NCBI GenBank assembly: GCA_029054245.1
Contig: JAIDFQ010000043.1
Coordinates: 372,001-436,000 of the forward strand
DNA: 64,000 nt
From: Lachnospiraceae bacterium
GTDB lineage: Bacteria; Bacillota; Clostridia; Lachnospirales; Lachnospiraceae
Direction of reading: 5' to 3'
This document shows, piece after piece, positions 1 to 8,110 of this stretch. The notes under the pieces were generated by a model. The model was not told where the DNA came from, did not search any database, and saw only the letters and a list, made by a program, of their open reading frames with translations. The translations under genes were made by a program, and so were the position numbers. Each line of letters begins with the position of its first letter. The first letter of the stretch is position 1.

Positions 1-1307
1 TTCATTTTTGCTGTTTTCTGGTAATCTGCTTTGAAACTGGGGATATGACCTATCTGTTCTTTTATGCCTTTCAGCAGATTGTGTTGTATGCCGCAGTTGT
101 GCTGTACCGGATGCTTTATCCGAAAGCGAACAGACTGATTATAAACAATATGTGCATGTTGCTCAGCATCAGTTTTGTGATACTTACACGGCTGGATATG
201 AGCAAGGCGGTAAAACAGTTTGTGATTGTCACAGGCTCTTTGGCGGTGGCGCTTATTATTCCTTTTTTTGTCCATAAATTTAAGTTTCTAAAAAATTTGA
301 AATGGATTTATGCGTTGGTGGGGATTTCGGCTTTATCGATCGTCATGATTTTAGGGCAGACGACATATGGAAGCAAGCTTTCCTACTCTATTGCAGGCAT
401 CACGTTTCAGCCCTCAGAGTTTGTGAAAATCTTATTTGTGTTTTTTGTGGCAAGTGCGCTGTACCAGTCTTTTGGCTTTTTTGAAGTTTTCACCACAGCG
501 GTGATAGCGGCGGCGCATGTGATCGTACTGGTTATTTCAAAGGATTTAGGAAGCGCGCTTATCTTTTTCATGGTCTATGTACTTATGGTGTTTGTGGCGA
601 CGAAAAATGTGCTTTATCTGCTTGCCGGCGCCGTTGGCGGATCCGCCGCAGCATATATTGCCTATAGTGTATTTTCTCATGTGCAGGTGAGGGTTCAGGC
701 GTGGAGAGATCCATGGAGTGTCATTGATTCGGCAGGGTATCAGATTACCCAGTCGCTGTTTGCCATATCCAGCGGAGACTGGTTCGGACTTGGGATTTAT
801 AAAGGAACACCGGAGGCAATTCCGTTTGTAGAAGCCGATTTTATTTTTTCGGCGATAGCAGAGGAATTTGGGATTATTTTTTCCGTCTGCCTCATTTTAA
901 TTTGCGTAAGCTGTTTTATCATGTTTATGAATACATCGGCAGTGCTAAAGGATAGATTTTATCAACTTACGGCATTTGGGCTTGGAATTACCTATATTTT
1001 TCAGGTTTTCCTTACTATTGGCGGCGGTACAAAATTTATTCCTTTGACCGGAGTTACGCTTCCCCTTATCAGTTACGGAGGAAGTTCGGTTCTTACCACG
1101 TTAGTCATGTTTGCGATTATTGAAGGGCTGTATATGGTAAGACAGGATGAAAGCGAGCAGCAGAAAAAGGCGCTCCGTCAAAGAAAAAAGAAAAAGCAGG
1201 CGGTAAGAAGACGCCTAAATGATGATGCGGAAGAGTTTTATCAGTCAAACGAAAGTATTGAGCATAGACGGCATTTTGCGGGAGATGAGATTGAAGACGA
1301 AGAATAA
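1..1307 (+). CDS. FtsW/RodA/SpoVE (SEDS) family protein, 5' end cut by window edge
   Basis: Polytopic protein with SEDS motifs (GITFQPSEFVKI, DLGSALIFF, GGTKFIPLTGVTLPLISYGGSS). The frame is open upstream of the listed ATG at 45 back to the window edge (..HFCCFLVICFETGD-MTYLFF), so the true start is probably outside. Confidence 0.9.
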   Translation, partial: HFCCFLVICFETGDMTYLFFYAFQQIVLYAAVVLYRMLYPKANRLIINNMCMLLSISFVILTRLDMSKAVKQFVIVTGSLAVALIIPFFVHKFKFLKNLKWIYALVGISALSIVMILGQTTYGSKLSYSIAGITFQPSEFVKILFVFFVASALYQSFGFFEVFTTAVIAAAHVIVLVISKDLGSALIFFMVYVLMVFVATKNVLYLLAGAVGGSAAAYIAYSVFSHVQVRVQAWRDPWSVIDSAGYQITQSLFAISSGDWFGLGIYKGTPEAIPFVEADFIFSAIAEEFGIIFSVCLILICVSCFIMFMNTSAVLKDRFYQLTAFGLGITYIFQVFLTIGGGTKFIPLTGVTLPLISYGGSSVLTTLVMFAIIEGLYMVRQDESEQQKKALRQRKKKKQAVRRRLNDDAEEFYQSNESIEHRRHFAGDEIEDEE

Positions 1308-2727
1308 AAGAAAGAGAGCTAACCAAAAAAATAGAGAAATCATGCTTATCACTTGGGCATTTACGATTCTCTTTTTGTGTCTGGCAGGTTATATCACCCA
1401 TTATGCCATAACACATAGGCAGGAACTGATCAATAATAGCTATAATGGCAGACAGCAGATGTTGATCGCCCAGAACAGGAGAGGCAGAATATACGCCGCA
1501 GACGGGAATCTTCTAGCACAGACGGTGGAAGATGAGGACGGCGTTGAAAAAAGAGAATATCCTTATCAGAATTTGTTTTCTCATGTGGTAGGATATGCAA
1601 CCAACGGGCGTATGGGCATAGAAGCACAGGCAAACTATTATCTGATCAATTCAAACGCACCACTTTCACAGAAGGCAGCGCTTGATGTGGGCGGTGAAAA
1701 ATACCCGGGAGATGATGTGTATACCACATTAAATGTAGAATTACAGCAGGTAGCATCAAGTGCGCTTGGCATATACCAAGGTGCGATTATCGTGACGGAG
1801 CCGGATACAGGCAAGATTCTTGCCATGATCTCAAAGCCCGATTTTAATCCAGAGCTGATTGCCGACATGTGGGACGAACTGGTGCAGGATGAGGAGAGCA
1901 GTGTTTTGCTAAACAGGGCAACGCAGGGACTTTATCCGCCGGGCTCTACCTTTAAGATTATCACAGCGCTGGAATACATGATAGAACATCCTGATTCTTA
2001 CCAGAATTATTCTTATAATTGTACTGGCGCCATTAAAAGAGGGGAGGACAGGATACAGTGCTATCATGGAAGTGTGCATGGTTTTGTGGGATTTGAAAAA
2101 TCTTTTGCAAAATCCTGCAATGCCTCCTTTGCCAATATGGGGCTTTTGCTCGACCGCGGCAGGTTCGGACGTACCCTTAATCAGCTTTTGTTCAATCAGG
2201 AATTGCCTGTCTCTTTTAACTATAATATCAGCAGGGTGGATATGTCGGAACAAACTACAGATGCAGACATGATGCAGGTTTCCATAGGTCAGGGAACCAC
2301 ATCGATTACACCGCTGCAGCTAAATATGATCACATGTGCCATCGCTAATGACGGTGTGTTGATGGAGCCGTATTTGATCGATTATGTACAAAACAGCGCC
2401 GGAAATCAGATAAAAACCTTTTCACCTTCCGCTTATGGCAGTATTATGGAACAAAGCGAGGCGGCAGTTTTAAAAGCGCTGATGAAAGACGTGGTGGAAG
2501 AAGGAACGGCTACTAGGTTAAAAGGGCTTTCTTATACGGCGGCCGGAAAGACAGGTTCCGCTGAATATGGTACAATCAAGGGAGAAAGTCATGCATGGTT
2601 TACTGGATTTGCACCGGCAGAAGATCCGCAGGTGTGTGTGACGATTATTATTGAAGGGGCAGGGGCGGGAGGCGACTATGCCGTTCCTATTGCCAAAAGA
2701 ATCTTCGATGCCTATTTTGGAGTCTGA
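1285..2727 (+). CDS. Class B penicillin-binding protein (PBP2/PbpA-like transpeptidase)
   Basis: N-terminal TM; PPGSTFKI (SxxK), SCN, GKTGSAE motifs; ATG at 1285 overlaps the SEDS gene end. Confidence 0.9.
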   Translation: MRLKTKNKRKRANQKNREIMLITWAFTILFLCLAGYITHYAITHRQELINNSYNGRQQMLIAQNRRGRIYAADGNLLAQTVEDEDGVEKREYPYQNLFSHVVGYATNGRMGIEAQANYYLINSNAPLSQKAALDVGGEKYPGDDVYTTLNVELQQVASSALGIYQGAIIVTEPDTGKILAMISKPDFNPELIADMWDELVQDEESSVLLNRATQGLYPPGSTFKIITALEYMIEHPDSYQNYSYNCTGAIKRGEDRIQCYHGSVHGFVGFEKSFAKSCNASFANMGLLLDRGRFGRTLNQLLFNQELPVSFNYNISRVDMSEQTTDADMMQVSIGQGTTSITPLQLNMITCAIANDGVLMEPYLIDYVQNSAGNQIKTFSPSAYGSIMEQSEAAVLKALMKDVVEEGTATRLKGLSYTAAGKTGSAEYGTIKGESHAWFTGFAPAEDPQVCVTIIIEGAGAGGDYAVPIAKRIFDAYFGV

Positions 2728-2729
2728 TT

Positions 2730-3047
2730 ATGAAATTTTATAAATATCTTTATATTGGCGATACTGTTACCAATCCACAGAAAATAAAATGGAAATTAAA
2801 ACACCATGCGGGTGTGCAGGTATATGTCATCACGACAGCTCCATATGCAGATCAGCTTGAGATTTTTCATAGCGCTTATCTTAAGCAGAAATATTACAGA
2901 TATCATCCGCCCATCATCGTCGGAATTGCTTCAAATTATGATGAGGCAGTGCAGATTATTTTACAGATTACGCAGGAGTGTGTAGATGCCACAGGCAATT
3001 GTAACCTAAAGGAATATTTAAAACGCAAAGCAAAGGAGCAATCATAA
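2730..3047 (+). CDS. Hypothetical protein
   Basis: Open ORF tightly packed between PBP and DUF2953 genes; no recognised motif. Confidence 0.6.
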   Translation: MKFYKYLYIGDTVTNPQKIKWKLKHHAGVQVYVITTAPYADQLEIFHSAYLKQKYYRYHPPIIVGIASNYDEAVQIILQITQECVDATGNCNLKEYLKRKAKEQS

Positions 3048-3048
3048 T

Positions 3049-4083
3049 ATGCTGTCAGTACTGCTGATGATGTTAAAAGTGCTAGGCATAATCATTCTTA
3101 TTCTGCTTGGGACCATATTGACGCTCGTTCTGCTTGTACTTTTTGTGCCGGTACGATACCGAATCATGGTACACAGGAAAACACAGGAAGAAGTTCCTAT
3201 GTCGGTTAAGCTTACGGCATCGTGGCTTTTGCATATTTTGAATGCAGCATTTTCCTATCCCGAGGCTGCATTTTTGCGGGTCAGAATCTTTTGTTTTACT
3301 ATTTTCCGTTCTGATAAAGCGCAGGGGGAAGCGTCTGCTAAAAGGGATGAAAAGCAGGGAAAAGCTTCTCGGAAAAAAGAGCCGCAAAAAAAGCTGCAAG
3401 TAGAAAAGATGTCTAGGGTAAAACCTCTGCCAAAGGAACTGGTACACGATAAAGAATCCTGCAGACAGGCAGAAGCTGAAAACGAAACCGTTGGCCAAAA
3501 ACGACCTGACGGCAATGAAAAGCAGGCAGCCAAAAGCGAGACGCAGAAAACCGACAGCCAGGAAGAGACGGGCAATGGAAACGGTAAAAATACGCATACT
3601 TCAAAAAAGAAAGGGATCATTTCAAAGTTTTTAGAATTTATCAGAAAACTCTGGGCAGCAATTAAAAATATTAAGTACACAATTCTAAAAATATGTGATA
3701 AGATAAAGCATATTGTAAAGAATATTCAATATTACAGGAAGATTATTCAAAGCGATACTTTCAAGAGGGCATGGGCTGTATGCTCAGGGCAGGTATTTTC
3801 CTTGCTTAAAAGTATATCCCCGAGAAAGATTCAGGGAAATTTATTGATTGGAACGGGAGACCCTGCCAGTACAGGGCAGGTTCTGGCAATTTACGGTATG
3901 TTATATCCATTGCTTGGCAATCATATTGACATAGTCCCCGATTTTGAGCGGCAGATTATAGAAGGTGATTTGTATGTGAAAGGAAGGATAACCGTATTTA
4001 AAGCACTGAAAACAGCATGGATTGTTTACTTCAATAAGGATTTACGCAGATTGATCAAATTATTTAAAAGGGAGGCAGCATAA
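3049..4083 (+). CDS. DUF2953 domain-containing membrane protein
   Basis: N-terminal TM (VRYRIMVH), Lys/Glu/Gln-rich linker, C-terminal GNLLIGTGDPASTGQVLAIYG typical of DUF2953; next to gerW. Confidence 0.75.
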   Translation: MLSVLLMMLKVLGIIILILLGTILTLVLLVLFVPVRYRIMVHRKTQEEVPMSVKLTASWLLHILNAAFSYPEAAFLRVRIFCFTIFRSDKAQGEASAKRDEKQGKASRKKEPQKKLQVEKMSRVKPLPKELVHDKESCRQAEAENETVGQKRPDGNEKQAAKSETQKTDSQEETGNGNGKNTHTSKKKGIISKFLEFIRKLWAAIKNIKYTILKICDKIKHIVKNIQYYRKIIQSDTFKRAWAVCSGQVFSLLKSISPRKIQGNLLIGTGDPASTGQVLAIYGMLYPLLGNHIDIVPDFERQIIEGDLYVKGRITVFKALKTAWIVYFNKDLRRLIKLFKREAA

Positions 4084-4485
4084 ATGGCAGAAAATAATTT
4101 TACAGGAGTCATCGAATCGTTGATGAGAGGCATGAATACAGTATTATCCACGAAAACGGTGGTTGGCGAAGCAACCAAAATCGGCGACACCATTATTTTG
4201 CCCCTTGTGGATGTAACATTTGGTGTGGGTGCAGGCGCAAGCGTAGGTGATAAGAAAAACGGCGGGGCCGGAGGCTTTTCAGGGAAATTGACGCCAAGTG
4301 CAGTTCTGGTTATCAAAAACGGCAGTACCAAGCTGGTCAATATCAAAAATCAAGATACCGTAACGAAAGTCCTTGATATGATTCCTGACATTGTAGATAA
4401 GTTTACAGCGCCTAAAGAAGAGATGATCGACGATGATGACGCGGTGGACATTGCTTTCCCGGAAGATACAGCTGACAAGCAATAA
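4084..4485 (+). CDS. gerW: GerW/YtfJ family sporulation protein
   Basis: IIPLVDVTFGVGAGA-like motif and Gly-rich segment typical of YtfJ/GerW. Confidence 0.85.
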   Translation: MAENNFTGVIESLMRGMNTVLSTKTVVGEATKIGDTIILPLVDVTFGVGAGASVGDKKNGGAGGFSGKLTPSAVLVIKNGSTKLVNIKNQDTVTKVLDMIPDIVDKFTAPKEEMIDDDDAVDIAFPEDTADKQ

Positions 4486-4538
4486 TTCCGCTCAAAATGC
4501 ATATGATAAAGTAAGAAAGCATAAGTGAGAAAATACGC

Positions 4539-4679
4539 ATGAAAAAACTGATTGGATTTATTGCATTTTGGATTGCTGTAGGGATGCTGCTTATGCTTTT
4601 TCTTGCGCATCACTATCTGATTGCGCTTCTAATTATTGCATTGCTATTGCTGATTGGATACAATTGTTATTTGAATTAA
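4539..4679 (+). CDS. Small (46 aa) hydrophobic membrane protein
   Basis: MKKLIGFIAFWIAVGMLLMLFLAHHYLIALLIIALLLLIGYNCYLN; below the ORF-track cutoff; located between gerW and the J-domain gene. Confidence 0.5.
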   Translation: MKKLIGFIAFWIAVGMLLMLFLAHHYLIALLIIALLLLIGYNCYLN

Positions 4680-4760
4680 CGACGTTCGATTGGATCCCGC
4701 CGGAATCATTATGTTGCTCAGCAAGGTGGGAATCCCTAACATTTTTGAATGGAGAATGGT

Positions 4761-5336
4761 ATGAATAAAGTTGATGGGACTAAGATCCTGGAGGAGCAAA
4801 ACTGTGAAGAGGTTTTGGCAGATGCTACGGAGGACGAGCTTCATGAATTGAAAATCTGGCTGTTTAAGGAAAATGTGCGGCTTAAAATGGAGCAGAGTGA
4901 ACTGAAACATGGTCAGGATGCGCTTGTCAAAGAGAAAAAACAATTTGAAGAGGAAATGAAAAAGATGACGCGGGAGCTGGAGTTTGAACAAAAACGCCTG
5001 AAGCAGGACGAGTCTTTTTTTGATAAGAAGATGGACATCCTTAAAAATGCTTTTGCACAGCTGGATGTGGAGCGTAAGAAACTGGAGCGTGACAGGGTTT
5101 TACTGGAAGCGGAGAAGCGTGTACATGAGACCAATGCCAGGCTGGACAAAAATATGGAGGTGGCAGAGCTGCTGTTTCAGGGAGTCAATAGTCAATTGGC
5201 ATTGAAAAAGAGATACCGGGATTTGATCAAAATGTTTCATCCTGATAACATAGCAGGAGATCATGAAATGGTATTGGTAATCAATCGGATTTATGATGAG
5301 CTGAAAACTGATTATGAAATGGGGAAGAGAGCGTAA
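4761..5336 (+). CDS. Coiled-coil protein with C-terminal J-domain-like segment
   Basis: Long Glu/Lys heptad-like region, then KKRYRDLIKMFHPDNIAGDHEMVLVINRIYDELK with HPD; GGAG 6 nt before ATG 4761. Confidence 0.65.
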   Translation: MNKVDGTKILEEQNCEEVLADATEDELHELKIWLFKENVRLKMEQSELKHGQDALVKEKKQFEEEMKKMTRELEFEQKRLKQDESFFDKKMDILKNAFAQLDVERKKLERDRVLLEAEKRVHETNARLDKNMEVAELLFQGVNSQLALKKRYRDLIKMFHPDNIAGDHEMVLVINRIYDELKTDYEMGKRA

Positions 5337-5406
5337 CAAACGCCTGGCGGCTTATTGCAACAAACGCCTGGCGGCTTATTGTACCAAACGCCTGACGGCT
5401 TATTGT
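5335..5406 (+). repeat. Three 24-bp tandem repeats (aacaaacgcctggcggcttattgy)
   Basis: Units 5335-5358, 5359-5382, 5383-5406 with 1-3 differences between copies. Confidence 0.9.
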
Positions 5407-5438
5407 AAAAAACTGACCGCTTGCGGCGGTCAGTTTTT
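5407..5438. terminator. Bidirectional intrinsic terminator
   Basis: aaaaaactgaccgc-ttgcg-gcggtcagtttttt, 14-bp stem with A/T tracts, between convergent genes. Confidence 0.9.
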
Positions 5439-5454
5439 TGCAGTCATTTTAAGT

Positions 5455-5640
5455 TTAAGCTCTTTCAACTTTTCCGGACTTTAAACAGTTTGTACAAACG
5501 TGCATTCTTTTGGAAGCTCCGTTTACTTTACATTTAACATTTTTGATGTTTGATTTCCAGATTCTGTTAGATCTTCTATGAGAATGGCTTACGTTATTTC
5601 CAAAATGAACGCCCTTACCACAAATATCACATTTAGCCAT
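5455..5640 (-). CDS. rpmB: 50S ribosomal protein L28
   Basis: MAKCDICGKGVHFGNNVSHSHRRSNRIWKSN...CTNCLKSGKVERA; zinc-type CxxC pairs. Confidence 0.97.
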   Translation of the reverse strand: MAKCDICGKGVHFGNNVSHSHRRSNRIWKSNIKNVKCKVNGASKRMHVCTNCLKSGKVERA

Positions 5641-5899
5641 CGTTGCACCTCCTAACAATTCAAATTAAACATACACAACAGTTGTATAATAGCAGATATC
5701 AGATAAGAATGCAAGCAAAAATTTAACATTTTTAGGAGATTTTGTATTGGACTGCTTCATGAGATGAGGAGTATGCCCAAGAGCTAGTCTCAAAAATGAC
5801 CAATGCGATGCTTTTTCACAATTTAATTTTTTTTGTTTCTTTTTTTCCATTTTACGGTTATAATACATAATATATGTTCAAAATATAAGGAGGCAGCCT

Positions 5900-6274
5900 A
5901 TGAAAAATTCTTCCATGAAGGGAACTTCTATGAACACACATATGGGGAACATTGCAATTGACAGCGAAGTAATAGCCCAATATGCAGGCAGCGTTGCAAT
6001 GGAATGCTTTGGTGTTGTAGGAATGGCAGGCATTAACGTAAAAGACGGTCTTGTAAAACTGCTTAAAATGGACAGCATGACCAGAGGAATCAATGTAGCA
6101 ATCAAAAACAATAAGCTTATATTGAATTTTCATATTATTGTGGCTTATGGCGTAAGCATATTGGCAGTTTCAGATAATTTGATTAGCAATGTGAAATATA
6201 AAGTTGAAGAATTTACAGGAATAGAAATCGAGAAAATAAACATCTTTGTTGAAGGTGTTAGAGTGATTGATTAA
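5900..6274 (+). CDS. Asp23/Gls24 family envelope stress protein
   Basis: EVIAQYAGSVAMECFGVVGMAG...VEEFTGIEIEKINIFVEGVRVI; RBS aaggagg. Confidence 0.9.
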   Translation: MKNSSMKGTSMNTHMGNIAIDSEVIAQYAGSVAMECFGVVGMAGINVKDGLVKLLKMDSMTRGINVAIKNNKLILNFHIIVAYGVSILAVSDNLISNVKYKVEEFTGIEIEKINIFVEGVRVID

Positions 6275-6286
6275 GGAGGATTTGAC

Positions 6287-7951
6287 GTGACTAATACAAT
6301 CGACGCTAAGATACTGGCAAAGATGTTCTTAGCCGGAGCCAAAAATCTAGAATCCAAGAAGGAATGGATTAATGATTTAAATGTATTTCCTGTGCCGGAC
6401 GGTGATACAGGAACCAATATGACGCTTACAATCATGTCTGCAGCAAAGGATGTCGCCGGTATGGAAGATCCTGACATGGCATCTTTGTGCAAAGCGATTT
6501 CATCAGGATCCTTAAGAGGGGCGAGAGGAAATTCCGGTGTTATTTTATCCCAGTTATTTAGAGGATTTACCAAGTCTATCAGGGACAAGGATGAATTAAA
6601 TATTCCAGTATTTGCGGATGCTTTTGAAAAGGCAGTGGAGACCGCTTATAAGGCAGTTATGAAGCCTAAAGAGGGTACCATATTAACGGTAGCGAAGGGA
6701 GCTTCCACGAAGGCAAGAGAACTTTCAAATGATGGGTGTGACGATTTGGCATTCTTTTTCGATGAAATCATTAAGTATGCGGATGAAGTTCTCGAGCAGA
6801 CCCCTGAGATGCTTCCTGTATTAAAGCAGGCAGGTGTTGTAGATTCCGGTGGGCAGGGACTGATGCAGGTGTTAAAAGGTGCCTATGATGCATTCCTTGG
6901 CAAGGAGATTGACTTAACAATCAGTGCTGATACACATGCGTCTCCTGTAAAGGCAAATGTGGACGTGCAAGCTGATATGGAAATCAAGTTCGGCTATTGC
7001 ACCGAGTTCATTATCATGCTGAGCAGGAATTTTAACATTAAAAATGAAATGGATTTCAAAGAATATCTTGAATCTATCGGTGATTCCATCGTGGTCGTGG
7101 CGGATGATGACGTGGTAAAGGTGCACGTACATACCAATGACCCTGGACTCGCGATTCAGAAGGCGCTTAAGTATGGTGCATTATCTAATTTAAAGATAGA
7201 TAATATGCGTTTGGAACATCAGGAAAAGCTGTTCAAAGCAGGATTAGAACCAGCAAAGGAAGCATCTGCCAAGGAAGCGGTTATGCCTCATAAGGAAGTT
7301 GGGTTTATCGCTGTTTCTGTGGGAGAAGGAATCAATGAAATTTTCAAAGGCTTAGGCATTGATTACATCATTGAGGGCGGACAGACTATGAATCCCAGCA
7401 CGGAGGACATGTTGAATGCCATCGAGAAAGTGAATGCGGACACCGTTTTCATTCTTCCCAATAATAAAAATATCATTCTCGCCGCGAATCAGGCACAGAT
7501 GATGGTGGAGGATAAGAAGATCGTTGTTGTACCCACGAAGACAGTACCTCAAGGCATTACAGCAGTTATCAATTATGTACCGGATATGTCGGCAGAAGAA
7601 AATGCTGAGACTATGAAGCAGGAAATCGGCAATGTAAAAACCGGTCAGGTAACTTATGCTGTGAGAGATACGGTGATCGATGACAAAGAAATCAAACAGG
7701 GCGATTATATGGGAATCGGTGATGAGGGAATCTTGTCCGTGGGCAGTGATGTTTCTGATGTCACCTATCAGATGGTTCAGGAAATGATGAATGAGGATTT
7801 GGAATTGATCAGTATTTACTATGGATCGGATGTTACAGAAGAAGCCGCCAAGCAGCTTAAAGAACGTATTGTAGAGGCATTTCCTTCCTGCGATATCGAA
7901 TTACAGTACGGCGGACAGCCCATTTATTATTATATCATTTCAGCAGAATAA
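6287..7951 (+). CDS. fakA: DAK2 domain fatty-acid kinase subunit A-like (YloV/FakA)
   Basis: NVFPVPDGDTGTNMTLT, GARGNSGVILSQ; GTG start after aaggagga; directly follows the Asp23 gene. Confidence 0.85.
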   Translation: MTNTIDAKILAKMFLAGAKNLESKKEWINDLNVFPVPDGDTGTNMTLTIMSAAKDVAGMEDPDMASLCKAISSGSLRGARGNSGVILSQLFRGFTKSIRDKDELNIPVFADAFEKAVETAYKAVMKPKEGTILTVAKGASTKARELSNDGCDDLAFFFDEIIKYADEVLEQTPEMLPVLKQAGVVDSGGQGLMQVLKGAYDAFLGKEIDLTISADTHASPVKANVDVQADMEIKFGYCTEFIIMLSRNFNIKNEMDFKEYLESIGDSIVVVADDDVVKVHVHTNDPGLAIQKALKYGALSNLKIDNMRLEHQEKLFKAGLEPAKEASAKEAVMPHKEVGFIAVSVGEGINEIFKGLGIDYIIEGGQTMNPSTEDMLNAIEKVNADTVFILPNNKNIILAANQAQMMVEDKKIVVVPTKTVPQGITAVINYVPDMSAEENAETMKQEIGNVKTGQVTYAVRDTVIDDKEIKQGDYMGIGDEGILSVGSDVSDVTYQMVQEMMNEDLELISIYYGSDVTEEAAKQLKERIVEAFPSCDIELQYGGQPIYYYIISAE

Positions 7952-7992
7952 AGACATCAGATGGCTTTGTGAGACATCCTCGTGTCAATAAC

Positions 7993-8055
7993 GGGCAGTA
8001 CGCTTGGCGAACTGCCCTTATATTCAGTAAAGGGACGGAGTGACCGTCCTTTTTA
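7993..8055 (+). terminator. Two successive hairpins, the second an intrinsic terminator
   Basis: gggcagt(7993-7999)/actgccc(8011-8017); ggacgg-agtga-ccgtcc-ttttt ending about 8054. Confidence 0.7.
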
Positions 8056-8110
8056 CGTAGTATGAAATGTAGAAACCAAATCTAGATGTTATGGTTACAA
8101 GGAGTGTCAG

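Noticed and set aside
3082-3680. Antisense ORFs opposite DUF2953 (171, 141 and 63 aa)
   Set aside because: They mirror the Lys/Glu-rich linker of the + gene, with Phe/Leu/Ser-rich shadow translations and no RBS.
5335-5406. Possible CRISPR array
   Set aside because: Three direct repeats with no spacers and no cas genes; a simple tandem repeat.
5665-5868. 67-aa minus ORF upstream of rpmB
   Set aside because: Lies in the rpmB promoter region and Asp23 upstream region, with no RBS or motif; likely chance.
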